From JBFLYC01 sp040756735 (GTDB lineage Bacteria; Bacillota; DSM-16504; Desulfitibacterales; Desulfitibacteraceae), in the NCBI GenBank assembly GCA_040756735.1, contig JBFLYC010000045.1, positions 1 to 18,459 of the forward strand: 18,459 nucleotides of DNA, given 5' to 3'. This document shows, piece by piece, positions 6,724-14,340 of this stretch. The translations under genes and the position numbers were made by a program. Below the pieces are notes generated by a model. The model was not told where the DNA came from and did no database searches. It worked only from the letters and a program-made list of their open reading frames with translations. Position 1 is the first letter of the stretch; the number at the start of each line of letters is the position of its first letter.

Positions 6724-7689
6724 CTAAGCAATAAGCTCACGGCCTGCAATGCTGCCTTCTGTCAGTGATTTATAAAACTTGGCTGGAGCCATATAACCTA
6801 TACTACCATGCCTGCGCCTGTTGTTATAATAATCCATGTAGTCACTAACATTACGGTAGACTTCCATGAAACTACTAAATTCATGTCTTTTATAGCACTC
6901 ATCTTCTAAGATAGCATGGAATGATTCTATATAAGCGTTCATATTAGGTGTCTTAACAGGTATTCTTTCGTGCTCTATTTTCCATTTGTCACAGGTTTTC
7001 TTAAACAGTTTGGCTGTAAACTGAGGACCATTATCTGTCCTAATAATAGGCAATTTCATGCCTGGTCTAAACCCTCGTTTTATAAGAGCAGAAGTCAATA
7101 CCCTGCAGGCATCCTTTGCTGTAGCACTTAATCCTAAATGATAGCCTACTGCTTCTTTGTCAAATACATCTATTATTGATAGCTGAAAGAAGAACTGATC
7201 TGTACCAGCTATATACCCATATTTTAAGTCTGCTTGCCAGAGCTGGTTGGAACCTGTTGCCTTTTCTCGTTTAGCTAGCTTTCTCGGGCGGTTAGGATAA
7301 ATTTTGCGCTGTGGACGTAAGATATCAAGTTCTTTGCAAAGCCTATATACCTTTTTGTGGTTGATTATTAGTCCGTAATCCTCTTGCAAGCTAATGGTTA
7401 GCTTCTTATAGCCATAGGGAAAACCATCACCAGTAATAAGCTCACAGAGATATTCTTTGATGCGCTCATCTGAAATTCTCTGTCCTTGTTTGTTTAAGGA
7501 GTAACCTGGTATCTTACGTCCAGTCCGCCTTTGTGGTGGCTTCTTGTCACCTTTATTTTCTTTTTCTGTGTGGTAGTAATAGGTGGATGATGCTAGGCCG
7601 ATCACGTTAAGGACAATGGTTGTATTATAGCCCTTTTCTATCCACCTTTTTGCAATGGTAACGTGATCGGCTACCGAGGGTTTGCACAA
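6724..7689 (-). CDS. IS3-family transposase OrfB (DDE integrase domain)
   Basis: This 321-residue frame contains an HTH_21-type N-terminus, then the rve catalytic core. The DDE residues are visible in LWQADLKYGY (first D), PIIRTDNGPQF (second D) and AYIESFHAILEDE (E). The C-terminal YMDYYNNRRRHGSIGY motif is typical of IS3. It overlaps orfA by 19 bases in the -1 frame, so it is probably made as an OrfAB fusion by programmed -1 frameshifting. The first possible start in its own frame is the TTG at 7689, without a strong SD. No internal stop or frameshift is seen, so it may still be active. Confidence 0.9.
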   Translation of the reverse strand: MCKPSVADHVTIAKRWIEKGYNTTIVLNVIGLASSTYYYHTEKENKGDKKPPQRRTGRKIPGYSLNKQGQRISDERIKEYLCELITGDGFPYGYKKLTISLQEDYGLIINHKKVYRLCKELDILRPQRKIYPNRPRKLAKREKATGSNQLWQADLKYGYIAGTDQFFFQLSIIDVFDKEAVGYHLGLSATAKDACRVLTSALIKRGFRPGMKLPIIRTDNGPQFTAKLFKKTCDKWKIEHERIPVKTPNMNAYIESFHAILEDECYKRHEFSSFMEVYRNVSDYMDYYNNRRRHGSIGYMAPAKFYKSLTEGSIAGRELIA

Positions 7690-7982
7690 TCCCTCAGTTC
7701 CTTTAGAATTGACAACTCTAGTTCTTTTTCTGCTAGGAGTCGTTTTAGTCTGTCATTTTCTGCAGCAACTTCTTTTAACTGTTTTTCCATAGCTTTGATT
7801 CTGGCTTCTTTAGCTTTAGGCAAGGATTTTACTGAACCATTTTTACGTCTTGTCTGGATCCATGTATGAATATTGCTTGGTGAAAGTTCATGCCTTCTAG
7901 CTACTAATGCAACATTACCTATTTCCTGGCATTCTTTAATAATCTGTTCTTTGAATTCAAGACTATAGTTCTTTTTTGCCAT
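7671..7982 (-). CDS. IS3-family transposase OrfA (HTH protein)
   Basis: The 103-residue protein begins MAKKNYSLEFKEQIIKEC and has a helix-turn-helix (VALVARRHELSPSNIHTWI). A leucine-zipper-like coiled coil follows (EKQLKEVAAENDRLKRLL), as in IS3 OrfA proteins that bind the IS ends. The ATG at 7982 has GGGGGTAGAGATA upstream. A small perfect hairpin, AACATAT/ATATGTT (8008-8024), lies in the leader between gene and IS end, where many IS elements keep structures that block outside transcription. Confidence 0.9.
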   Translation of the reverse strand: MAKKNYSLEFKEQIIKECQEIGNVALVARRHELSPSNIHTWIQTRRKNGSVKSLPKAKEARIKAMEKQLKEVAAENDRLKRLLAEKELELSILKELRDCANPR

Positions 7983-8051
7983 TATCTCTACCCCCTATAT
8001 TAATGCTAACATATTTCATATGTTTTCTCCAAGTCTTCTAGGGGGCTATAG

Positions 8052-8746
8052 AGAAATGAGCTGCTTGATAAAGCTGAGGAATTGTTAGTCAATGAGTTAG
8101 AAATTCCTCCTATTGATAATCTAATGCAAATAACTTATGATGAATCAAACCAATTAAGCAGTTTTGTAGTAAAACTGAGCGATTTAAATGGAAGATTAGA
8201 TGCATCATATCATATTCCAATTGTTAATGAAATTGTTAATTACCTTAAAAATAAAGCGAAACTAACAACTTTGGGTGATAGCCGAGTTACTGAAAAGATA
8301 ATACTGGCGGAATATTTAAAAGGGTTTATGTTGAAGAGGGTAATGGAGTTCCTTTTTTAGGTGGAAAAGAAATTCTGCAGCTTTCGCCTACACCCGAAAA
8401 ATTTTTATCGTTAAAATATCATAAAAAGCGAATCGATAAAGAATTAAAAATAGAAGAAAATATGATACTGATAACTCACCGTGGTACAACTGGAAACGTT
8501 GTATTTGTTCCAAAACATTTTGAGGGTTTTGCGGTGAGCCAAAACGTAATAAAAGTAAAGCTTACATCAGAGAAGATAGCTGGATATGCTTTTGTGTTTT
8601 TAAACAGTACATATGGAAAAATATTAATAAAGCGCCATACGTACGGTTCAGTTGTTGACATGATAGATAATAATTGTGTTCGGAATGTAGAATTTCCTTT
8701 ATTACATAATAGAGAAATCCAAGAACAAATAATTACCAATCCGGCT
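8052..8746 (+). pseudogene. hsdS: HsdS (type I restriction specificity subunit) remnant, C-terminal half
   Basis: Right after the IS end, the frame AGA AAT GAG reads NELLDKAEELLVNELEIPPI, a conserved-helix type sequence, then KLSDLNGRLDASYHIP, which opens a second target-recognition domain. At 8309-8310 one G appears lost from a GG run. Restoring it gives ILAGIFKRVYVEEGNGVPFLG, and the frame continues through EENMILITHRGTTGNV and SQNVIKVKL to VRNVEFPLLHNREIQEQI. After about 8746 the sequence belongs to something else. No hsdS N-terminus lies left of the IS, and no hsdR or hsdM is in the window. The fragment cannot make a working specificity subunit, although relatives confer DNA target choice on type I systems. 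Confidence 0.72.
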
Positions 8747-8825
8747 ATTAATGAGATGACTCCCCCCACCATTTGTCTAGTTTCTTCACTTGATGCACTG
8801 ATCATCAAATCTCTACCTCCTTTTT
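8747..8825 (-). other. Orphan translation start of an unknown minus-strand gene
   Basis: On the minus strand, AAAAAGGAGG (8816-8825) lies 10 bases before an ATG at 8803-8805. It is followed by about 20 codons (MISASSEETRQMVGGVISL) up to roughly 8747. From there the frame only reads antisense through the hsdS remnant. This looks like the 5' end of another gene joined tail-on to the hsdS fragment. The family was not recognised. Confidence 0.4.
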
Positions 8826-8886
8826 AATCCAGGTATTTTTGATTTTTCATACCCTACATCCATACTAGCAGTTATATTTTTGCAGG

Positions 8887-8906
8887 GATTTGCCAATTGG
8901 CAAATC
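8887..8906. repeat. 20-bp perfect palindrome
   Basis: GATTTGCCAATTGGCAAATC is exactly self-complementary. It lies about 80 bases upstream of the orphan minus-strand start at 8805 and 430 bases upstream of the transporter genes. It has the form of a dimeric regulator site. The protein that would bind it is unknown. Confidence 0.85.
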
Positions 8907-9232
8907 TTATGGGCATTTTTGTATTCTGCATAGAAATTTTTGAGATTTGCTTTTAGGCAAGAAAGATGCTGGAATTCCATTTAAACCAGTTGCAAAAGAT
9001 GATAAGGTAGATACTATACTTACAGAAAAAATCTTTTCCATGTTTGTATTGGCTCCATTTATAGTATCCACTAAATTATTTATTCATAAAAACACAGTGT
9101 TGCATAGAAAAAAACAAATAAGACGAATAAATAGATAGCACCAACTTGTGTATCTGGTGTATAAAGAAGAAAGGATTTAAAATAATCAACATGTTGGACG
9201 CATTATGAGTAGTATTGTGATGCGCCAAATTG

Positions 9233-9238
9233 TATAAT
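9233..9238 (+). promoter_or_regulatory. Possible -10 element of the transporter operon
   Basis: TATAAT at 9233-9238 is a perfect -10, but only the weak hexamer TAGTAT (9210-9215) lies at 17-base spacing. The leader to the GTG start would be about 70 bases. A second TATAAT at 9254-9259 also lacks a good -35. Confidence 0.35.
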
Positions 9239-9314
9239 ATTGCTAAACCATATTATAATAAGTTATGATGTTATTGCAGGAAGTACTATTGAAAGTATCT
9301 TGGAGGTTAAGTTG

Positions 9315-9641
9315 GTGGAAGAAACTAAAAACAAAAAGGTTATACATGAATTTTTAGAAGACCCCCGGTACAGGCAGTGTAATAAAGAGGCATTGTTGGG
9401 GTTGGGCCTGGGGGTGCTTAATTTAATATGGTGGTTTGCATGGGGTTACGGTTTAGGTTCAAAGCCTATAGAAAACTATTCATATGTTTTTGGGCTGCCC
9501 ATGTGGTTTTTTATGAGCTGTATCGTTGGTGCTGTGTTATTTACATCTTTAGCTGTGCTTATGGTGCTGAAATATTTTAAAGATATGCCCCTTGGAGAAT
9601 TAAGTGAAGAAGAAGCAGCAAGGATGAGGGAGATGAGTTAG
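9315..9641 (+). CDS. DUF997/YhdT-family small subunit of a sodium symporter
   Basis: This protein of about 108 residues has two hydrophobic helices: ALLGLGLGVLNLIWWFAWGYGLG and a second around FGLPMWFFMSCIVGAVLFTSLAVLMV. Its polar tail is acidic (LGELSEEEAARM). The pattern matches the small YhdT-like partner that is typically encoded directly before PanF-type symporters. I place the start at GTG 9315, because GGAGG (9302-9306) lies 8 bases upstream; the TTG at 9312 is the alternative. Longer versions from 9240 lack an SD. It ends 2 bases before the symporter gene. A role in assembly or stability of the transporter is likely but not shown for this family in general. Confidence 0.8.
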   Translation: MEETKNKKVIHEFLEDPRYRQCNKEALLGLGLGVLNLIWWFAWGYGLGSKPIENYSYVFGLPMWFFMSCIVGAVLFTSLAVLMVLKYFKDMPLGELSEEEAARMREMS

Positions 9642-9643
9642 AG

Positions 9644-11122
9644 TTGTCGTCTGAGATTAATTTCGATGTGTTGATTCCATTAGTCTTATACTTGGTTTTT
9701 GTCTTTGCAATTGGTCTTTATAGCAGCAAATATGTTTCATGGGCAGCTCAAAGAGAAGGGAAAGGCTTCTTTGTGGAGTTTTTAGTCGGTAATCGTGACA
9801 TTGGGGGATTTGTGCTTGCCATGACCCTTGTTGCTACATATCTTAGTGCAGGCAGTTTTATAGGTGGGCCAGGTGCTGCATATACCTATGGGCTAGCCTG
9901 GGTGTTTTTAGCCATGAGCCAGATGCCCACAGGATATTTTACTCTCTCTGTACTAGGTAAAAAATTTGCAATTGTAGCAAGAAAGATAAATGCGGTAACT
10001 ATTACAGACTTCCTAAAAGAACGATATGAGAGCAAAGCTATTATTTTAATATGTTCACTTTCAATTGTCTTCTTTTTCACTGCAGCCATGACAGCTCAAT
10101 GGATAGGTGCTGCCAGGATTCTTGAAGGGTCTGTAGGACTGCCCTATAGAACAGCGCTGGCTCTTTTTGGCTCAACAGTCTTAATATATACAATTATTGG
10201 GGGCTTTAGGGCAGTTGCTCTTACTGATACACTGCAAGGCATAGTGATGGCTGTGGGAACTATAGTACTTATCGTAACGGCTGTAATTGCCGGTGGGGGA
10301 ATTAGCAATATAATACAGAAAATGTATGAGATAAACCCTGGTTTGCTAAGCCCCTACAGTATAGATCCTAATTTTATGTCTGCAGCCTGGGTAACATCCT
10401 TTTGGATATTGGTAGGATTTGCTGTTGTAGGACTGCCACAAATTGCTGTGCGGGCGATGAGCTATAGAGACAGTAAGAGCCTTAAAAGTGCAATAATATA
10501 CGGGACAATTGTTTCTATGGTTCTTCTCTTAGGAATGCATATGCTGGGAGCTTTTGGGAGGGTATTAGTTCCCGACATTGCAGCCGGGGATCTGGTTGTG
10601 CCCACCATTACAACAACACTGTTTCCAAATTGGGCTGCTGGTTTGATTTTAGCAGGTCCCTTGGCAGCAGTCATGTCAACAGTGGATTCCATGCTTTTGC
10701 TTGCAGTGGGCGCTATTGTCAATGACCTCTATGCAAATTTTATTAAGTCAAAGGTAAAAAACAATGCCATGATAACATTTATAGCTTCTGTAGCAATTGG
10801 CATCATAGTCTTTATAGCTGCATACAATCCTCCACCGCTGCTGGTATGGCTGAACCTTTATGCAAATGCAGGTATAATCTCTACTTTCCTGTGGCCAATA
10901 ATTTTAGGACTTTATTGGAAAAGAGCTAATGCCCAGGGTGCAATAGCTTCAATTGTTGTAGGTATTGGTTTTTACATGGTTTTCAACAGTTATTGGCCAA
11001 GGCCTTTTGGTATGCATGTTATAGTTCTGCCCCTGGCAATGTCATTGACTGCATTTGTTGCGGTAAGTCTATTTACAAAAAGACCGCCGCAAAGGATAAT
11101 TGAAAAATTCTGGGGAGTCTGA
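9644..11122 (+). CDS. Sodium:solute symporter, PanF-like
   Basis: The 492-residue protein is an SSS-family transporter with about 12-13 membrane segments. Family signatures include VATYLSAGSFIGGPGAAYTYG near residues 63-83, a YTIIGGFRAVALTDTLQGIVM segment near 185, and AGPLAAVMSTVDSMLLL near 335, which is the region around the sodium site. It resembles pantothenate permease PanF, and the YhdT-type partner upstream supports that subgroup. The substrate here may differ, because the gene is packed against a corrinoid methyl-transfer operon. The start is TTG at 9644 with GAGGGAGA upstream at 9626-9633; no better Met exists before the first helix. The gene ends in TGA exactly one base before the reverse-strand stop of the next gene. 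Confidence 0.85.
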   Translation: MSSEINFDVLIPLVLYLVFVFAIGLYSSKYVSWAAQREGKGFFVEFLVGNRDIGGFVLAMTLVATYLSAGSFIGGPGAAYTYGLAWVFLAMSQMPTGYFTLSVLGKKFAIVARKINAVTITDFLKERYESKAIILICSLSIVFFFTAAMTAQWIGAARILEGSVGLPYRTALALFGSTVLIYTIIGGFRAVALTDTLQGIVMAVGTIVLIVTAVIAGGGISNIIQKMYEINPGLLSPYSIDPNFMSAAWVTSFWILVGFAVVGLPQIAVRAMSYRDSKSLKSAIIYGTIVSMVLLLGMHMLGAFGRVLVPDIAAGDLVVPTITTTLFPNWAAGLILAGPLAAVMSTVDSMLLLAVGAIVNDLYANFIKSKVKNNAMITFIASVAIGIIVFIAAYNPPPLLVWLNLYANAGIISTFLWPIILGLYWKRANAQGAIASIVVGIGFYMVFNSYWPRPFGMHVIVLPLAMSLTAFVAVSLFTKRPPQRIIEKFWGV

Positions 11123-11482
11123 TTAAGCACTTGATAAGGCGCCCAGGTTTAATTGACCTAGGTGCAGCTTCACTGTGTTAATTACTTTTTCCTTCGGTAT
11201 GCCAAAGATGACAATATTGTAAGAAAAAGAGGGTTCGTGTAGTGCTGCCAAGTCCCATGAGGCTGAAGTTTGTTTAATTATTTTTCCAGGTTTTGTACAG
11301 CTGAAAGCAGCATACACATCATTTTCAGCGATTAAAACCTTAATATGTCCGGGAATTATACCCTTTAAGTTTAAATCATCTGCAACCTTCGCAATGAAAT
11401 CTGAGACTGCATCTGCTAATTTTTCTGAACTCAAAGGAGGCTGCAGCTTGATTATTAGTTTTTGGGCAACTGACTCATGCAT
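11123..11482 (-). CDS. Small unknown protein, last gene of the methyl-transfer operon
   Basis: The 119-residue protein begins MHESVAQKLIIKLQPPLSSE. I use the ATG at 11482 because GGAGG (11493-11497) lies 10 bases upstream; a longer frame to 11521 would lack an SD. The sequence alternates strands and helices, with a central GIIPGHIKVLIAENDVYAAF and a C-terminal YNIVIFGIPKEKVINTV. No signal peptide or membrane helix is seen. It overlaps the 3' end of the GTPase gene by 8 bases, so the two are translationally coupled. I do not recognise a named domain. One idea is that it supplies the C-terminal domain that the short GTPase lacks; this is speculative. Confidence 0.75.
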   Translation of the reverse strand: MHESVAQKLIIKLQPPLSSEKLADAVSDFIAKVADDLNLKGIIPGHIKVLIAENDVYAAFSCTKPGKIIKQTSASWDLAALHEPSFSYNIVIFGIPKEKVINTVKLHLGQLNLGALSSA

Positions 11483-12071
11483 AATTAGATATCCTCCATA
11501 AGATACTTTCTTCAATGCCATTTAATGCGGAAAGTGTAATCAATTCTGCGGGGGAGTTCAGATCTTTTACGCCGGATATGATGTTGTCTATTTCTTGAGA
11601 GCTTACTTCATCTATTTTATTGACCAGAATTAAATCGCCGGTTTTAATCTGGGATTGAATTAGCTCAGGTATGATTTCATTTAACTCGAACCATCGACTT
11701 GCGTCAGCCAGGATAAGTGTATATATATTTTGAATGCCTTTACCATATTTTGTTAAAGTACTTATTATAGCATCCGGCTTTGCTACTCCTGTAGTTTCTA
11801 CTATCAGCCAGTCTGGATTAATTTGTTCTGCCAACTTGTTAACTGTTAAAGTTAAGTCTCCTGTCAGCTGGCAGCAGATGCACCCACCGAATAATTCCTT
11901 GACCAACAAACCTTCCTTGGATAAAAACTGATCATCAATTCCTACTTCCCCAACCTCATTTTCAATAATCACTACTTGTTGTTCACCATTTCCAACCAAA
12001 TATTTGGCAAGGTGTCTGATGAAAGTGGTTTTTCCGGATCCTAGAAAGCCGCCTATGAGTAATAGTTTCAT
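11475..12071 (-). CDS. CobW/HypB/UreG-type GTPase, short form
   Basis: The 198-residue protein has a Walker A motif GGFLGSGKTT (residues 7-16), the CobW-type metal motif CICC (64-67) in LFGGCICCQLTGD, a switch-like VETTGVAKP near 91, and the guanine motif NKID (151-154). These are G3E GTPases that deliver metals or help assemble metal or corrinoid enzymes. Most COG0523 proteins are over 300 residues with a C-terminal CobW_C domain. This one ends shortly after the G domain. The ATG at 12071 is preceded by AGGAGG (12081-12086). In this operon a role in loading zinc into the URO-D methyltransferase, or in cofactor reactivation, is plausible but only inferred from context. Confidence 0.85.
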   Translation of the reverse strand: MKLLLIGGFLGSGKTTFIRHLAKYLVGNGEQQVVIIENEVGEVGIDDQFLSKEGLLVKELFGGCICCQLTGDLTLTVNKLAEQINPDWLIVETTGVAKPDAIISTLTKYGKGIQNIYTLILADASRWFELNEIIPELIQSQIKTGDLILVNKIDEVSSQEIDNIISGVKDLNSPAELITLSALNGIEESILWRISNYA

Positions 12072-12089
12072 TGAAATTAACCTCCTAAT

Positions 12090-12188
12090 GTACGGGGACA
12101 CACCTAATCAAGGTACGGGGACACACCTCTTTCAGAGGAATGTCCCCAACGTATGCGTAAACTCTTGGTTTAGAGGAATGTCCCCAAC
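12090..12188. repeat. Array of four GGGGACA-type repeat units, two in each orientation
   Basis: Two direct copies of GTACGGGGACACACCT lie at 12090-12105 and 12113-12128. Two copies of AGAGGAATGTCCCCAAC lie at 12134-12150 and 12172-12188, and these are the same unit inverted. GGGGACA with TGTCCCC, and the inner CCTCT with AGAGG, form a strong hairpin between 12113 and 12155. The array fills the 117-base gap between the DUF1638 and GTPase genes. REP-like sequences of this kind are spread by RAYT-type transposases in some bacteria; that link here is an inference. The last unit touches the DUF1638 stop. Confidence 0.85.
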
Positions 12189-12884
12189 TTATGCTTTTAA
12201 CTGAGAAAATTGCATGTCCGAACTAACGATATTGCGAAAATAATCTAAGGATACCGGTTCACCTGGTTGGAGAATAATAAAATCATCATTCCAAGGACCT
12301 GTAAAAAGTCTTTTTAAATAGTATATAGACCCATTTATGATTTTGTGATCTAAATGAAATAGTTTGGCAAAGCAGTGACAGTGGTCTATATAATCATTTA
12401 CACAGTATGCTCCTGTATCTATAAGCACCAGGCATTTATAGTGCTCCAGCATCATTTTGAAAACCCTGTTGGCTTTATCTTCTCCGTATTTATCTACACA
12501 TCGTTCATATTCTTTAATAATATTATTCTCATGTTCAATCCAACCCCGGGTCAAGAAATAAGTGCCAACTCCTTGATTCAAATCTTGACGAGCCTGGCAG
12601 GACCCTAAAAGAAGTGAAATACAATCATCAACCTTGGGAATGATTAATTTTGCAGTTTCTGATTTAACACCCAAAAGAGAATTACCACAATACCCAAAAG
12701 CCAGTATGATATTTTCCACATTGGAAATCTTATTGATCCGTTCCTGTAATTTATCTCGAAGAGTATCAGGATAATTGTGAAGTCCTGACTCAATCCATAC
12801 AACAGGATATTTGACATTTGTTTCGGATAAAGCCATTGTAACTTCATCTTCTATGGTTTGGCAGGCAACAATAATTGAGCTCAT
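12189..12884 (-). CDS. DUF1638-domain protein
   Basis: The 231-residue soluble protein begins MSSIIVACQTIEDEV and has conserved features I associate with DUF1638: GYCGNSLLG (C66), VDDCISLLLGS (C88), C96, TRGWIEHE and DTGAYC (C161). A CxHC-like cluster HCHC follows at 168-171. The many cysteines and histidines suggest metal or corrinoid contact, but function is unknown. DUF1638 genes are repeatedly found beside corrinoid methyltransferases in methanogens and Clostridia, matching this operon. GAGGTG lies 6 bases upstream of the ATG. It is 29 bases downstream of the second corrinoid protein gene. Confidence 0.85.
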   Translation of the reverse strand: MSSIIVACQTIEDEVTMALSETNVKYPVVWIESGLHNYPDTLRDKLQERINKISNVENIILAFGYCGNSLLGVKSETAKLIIPKVDDCISLLLGSCQARQDLNQGVGTYFLTRGWIEHENNIIKEYERCVDKYGEDKANRVFKMMLEHYKCLVLIDTGAYCVNDYIDHCHCFAKLFHLDHKIINGSIYYLKRLFTGPWNDDFIILQPGEPVSLDYFRNIVSSDMQFSQLKA

Positions 12885-12913
12885 AATTCACCTCGTTGTT
12901 TTTATGTTGATTT

Positions 12914-13570
12914 TTATGCTTGATGCAGGAGTTTTTCTTTCTGGTTTAAAACTTTTCTGCAAATATCCACACCCAAGGTGCAATTCTTGACCCAATAGTC
13001 AGCGCCAATATAATCACACACTGTTTGGTTTACCAGACCTCCAATAATGATAATAGTTTCAAAAAGGTTAGGATGCTTCCTCACTAGAGAGACAGTTTCC
13101 TTCATGGAATCATAGGAATCAGAAATTAATCCGGAGAGACACAAAACAGGAGCGCCGGTATCAAGCAGCGTTTTCACAAACTCCTTAGGAGCAACATTTA
13201 CGCCGAGGTCCAAAACGGCAAGACCATAATGCTGCATGGTTGAGATAGTAATATTTTTACCTATATCGTGAATGTCTTTTTCAACTGTTCCAAAGATAAC
13301 CTGTGGATTTTTGGGGTTAATACTTTCTTCAAGCTCTCCCAGGGTAATTTTTTGAACTTGTTTATATATCTCGGCAGCTACAATAAGGTCTGCTAAGAAA
13401 TATTTTCCTTGATTATACATATCCCCTACAATTTCTAAACCAGTTCTAACATCTTCTAAGAGAACAAAGGGTTCTATGCCCTTTTCCAATCCTTGACGAA
13501 CTAAAAACAGCGCCCTTTCTTCTTTGATACCAACTACCGCAGATACTAAAAGGCTATGCACTTTTGGCAT
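12914..13570 (-). CDS. Corrinoid (B12-binding) protein, second copy
   Basis: The 218-residue protein has the two-part layout of MtaC/MtbC-type carriers: a helical cap domain (residues 1-90, with EDVRTGLEIVGDMYNQGKYF) and a Rossmann-like B12 domain. The corrinoid base-off motif DxHxxG appears as DIHDIG (D99, H101, G104), with H101 the expected lower cobalt ligand. The later LSGLISDSYDSM and IIIIGGLV segments line the cofactor pocket. All residues needed for binding are present. It is only moderately similar to the first corrinoid protein of the operon, so the two may serve different partners or substrates. It lies 18 bases downstream of the GntR gene, with AAGG in the gap as a modest ribosome binding site. 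Confidence 0.9.
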   Translation of the reverse strand: MPKVHSLLVSAVVGIKEERALFLVRQGLEKGIEPFVLLEDVRTGLEIVGDMYNQGKYFLADLIVAAEIYKQVQKITLGELEESINPKNPQVIFGTVEKDIHDIGKNITISTMQHYGLAVLDLGVNVAPKEFVKTLLDTGAPVLCLSGLISDSYDSMKETVSLVRKHPNLFETIIIIGGLVNQTVCDYIGADYWVKNCTLGVDICRKVLNQKEKLLHQA

Positions 13571-13588
13571 GGTCTTTCACAACCTTTC

Positions 13589-14308
13589 TTAAAAAGATTG
13601 AGATACAGCCTTTAATTTAAAACGATCACTGCGACAAACCATTTTGGACCAACCTATGGGTTGCTCGTTGGCTGAATAAATAATCTGCTCCACATATAAA
13701 CAAGGCAAACCGGTAATTGTGTTTAACAATTTAGCCTCTTTGTCGGATAATGTACCTGCAGAAATCTCCAGGCTGTTGCGGATAGAAAAAAGTTCCGTAT
13801 GATGAGCAACAAGATCCGGAAAAGCAGCATATTGAATTTCCTTTTCTAGAATTGGTGTGCCTTTTATGTATGGCAAAAAACGTGTATCTATTGCTATTGG
13901 TTCATCATCTGAGATAACACGAATAATCTTCAAAATTTTTGTTCCATGAACAACTTTCAATTTATCTGATATTATTTTATCGGCACAAATAACATCAACA
14001 CTTAAAAGATGTACCTTTCCGTGCTCATTTTTACCTAATATATTGTTTTCGTGCAGCTTTAAAACAAGAGTGTCCATGGGTGGATTAGTGACAAAACTGC
14101 CTTTACCTTGAATTGATTTAACAAATCCCTCTTTAACTAATAAAGAGATTCCTTGACGTACAGTCATCCTGCTAACTTCATACTGTCTGGCAAGCTGGGT
14201 TTCTGATGGAAGCATATCACCGGGTTTAAGGTCACCGGATTCAATTTTAGCTCGGATGTCTTCTGCCAGGCGATAATAAGCAGGAATTAAAGATGATATT
14301 GGTTTCAT
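13589..14308 (-). CDS. GntR/HutC-family transcriptional regulator
   Basis: The 239-residue protein has an N-terminal winged helix (residues 10-75) with the GntR pattern GDMLPSETQLARQYEVSRMTVRQ and the wing GFVKSIQGKGSFV. The C-terminal UTRA effector domain runs from about 95 to 235 (KIIRVISDDEPIAIDTRFLP, CLYVEQIIYS). HutC-type regulators bind a small molecule and usually repress neighbouring catabolic genes until it appears. Its place inside the operon, and the symmetric site over the operon promoter at 16182-16209, suggest autoregulation by the substrate or an intermediate. AGGAGTG precedes the ATG; the gap to the URO-D gene is 32 bases. Confidence 0.9.
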   Translation of the reverse strand: MKPISSLIPAYYRLAEDIRAKIESGDLKPGDMLPSETQLARQYEVSRMTVRQGISLLVKEGFVKSIQGKGSFVTNPPMDTLVLKLHENNILGKNEHGKVHLLSVDVICADKIISDKLKVVHGTKILKIIRVISDDEPIAIDTRFLPYIKGTPILEKEIQYAAFPDLVAHHTELFSIRNSLEISAGTLSDKEAKLLNTITGLPCLYVEQIIYSANEQPIGWSKMVCRSDRFKLKAVSQSF

Positions 14309-14340
14309 GATATACGCAACACTCCTAGTAAAATTCTATT

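Larger units (their letters stand above)
6492..8048 (-). mobile_element. IS3-family insertion sequence
   Basis: The element contains overlapping orfA and orfB on the minus strand, the IS3 layout. Imperfect terminal repeats are visible. Left, TGAACCCCTAG at 6492 is followed by TTGGAAAA. Right, read on the minus strand, TAGCCCCCTAG from 8048 is followed by TTGGAGAAAA. The 11-base ends match at 8 positions. The span of about 1.56 kb suits the family. No clear target duplication is visible. The left flank does not match the hsdS remnant on the right, so a deletion or rearrangement has probably occurred at one end. Both ends are approximate. Confidence 0.72.
8826..9239. other. Gene-poor stretch upstream of the transporter operon
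   Basis: A frame of 63 residues (8947-9138, plus strand, TTG start, no SD) contains GIPFKPVAKDDKVD and a hydrophobic FSMFVLAPFIVSTKLFI segment. It could be a decayed membrane-protein piece, but I do not recognise it. Otherwise only the palindrome at 8887 and a -10-like element near 9233 stand out. Confidence 0.35.

Noticed and set aside
8476..8808. Minus-strand 110-codon frame.
   Set aside because: Only the first 20 codons look real (treated as an orphan start); the rest is antisense to the hsdS remnant in a frame with no family features.
3462..9205. The 13-mer GTTGGACGCATTA occurs at 3462-3474 and 9193-9205.
   Set aside because: A few exact 13-mer repeats are expected by chance in a window of this size, and the flanks do not match.
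12375..12608. Plus-strand frame opposite the DUF1638 gene.
   Set aside because: It lies antisense to a well-supported gene and shows no coding signature of its own.
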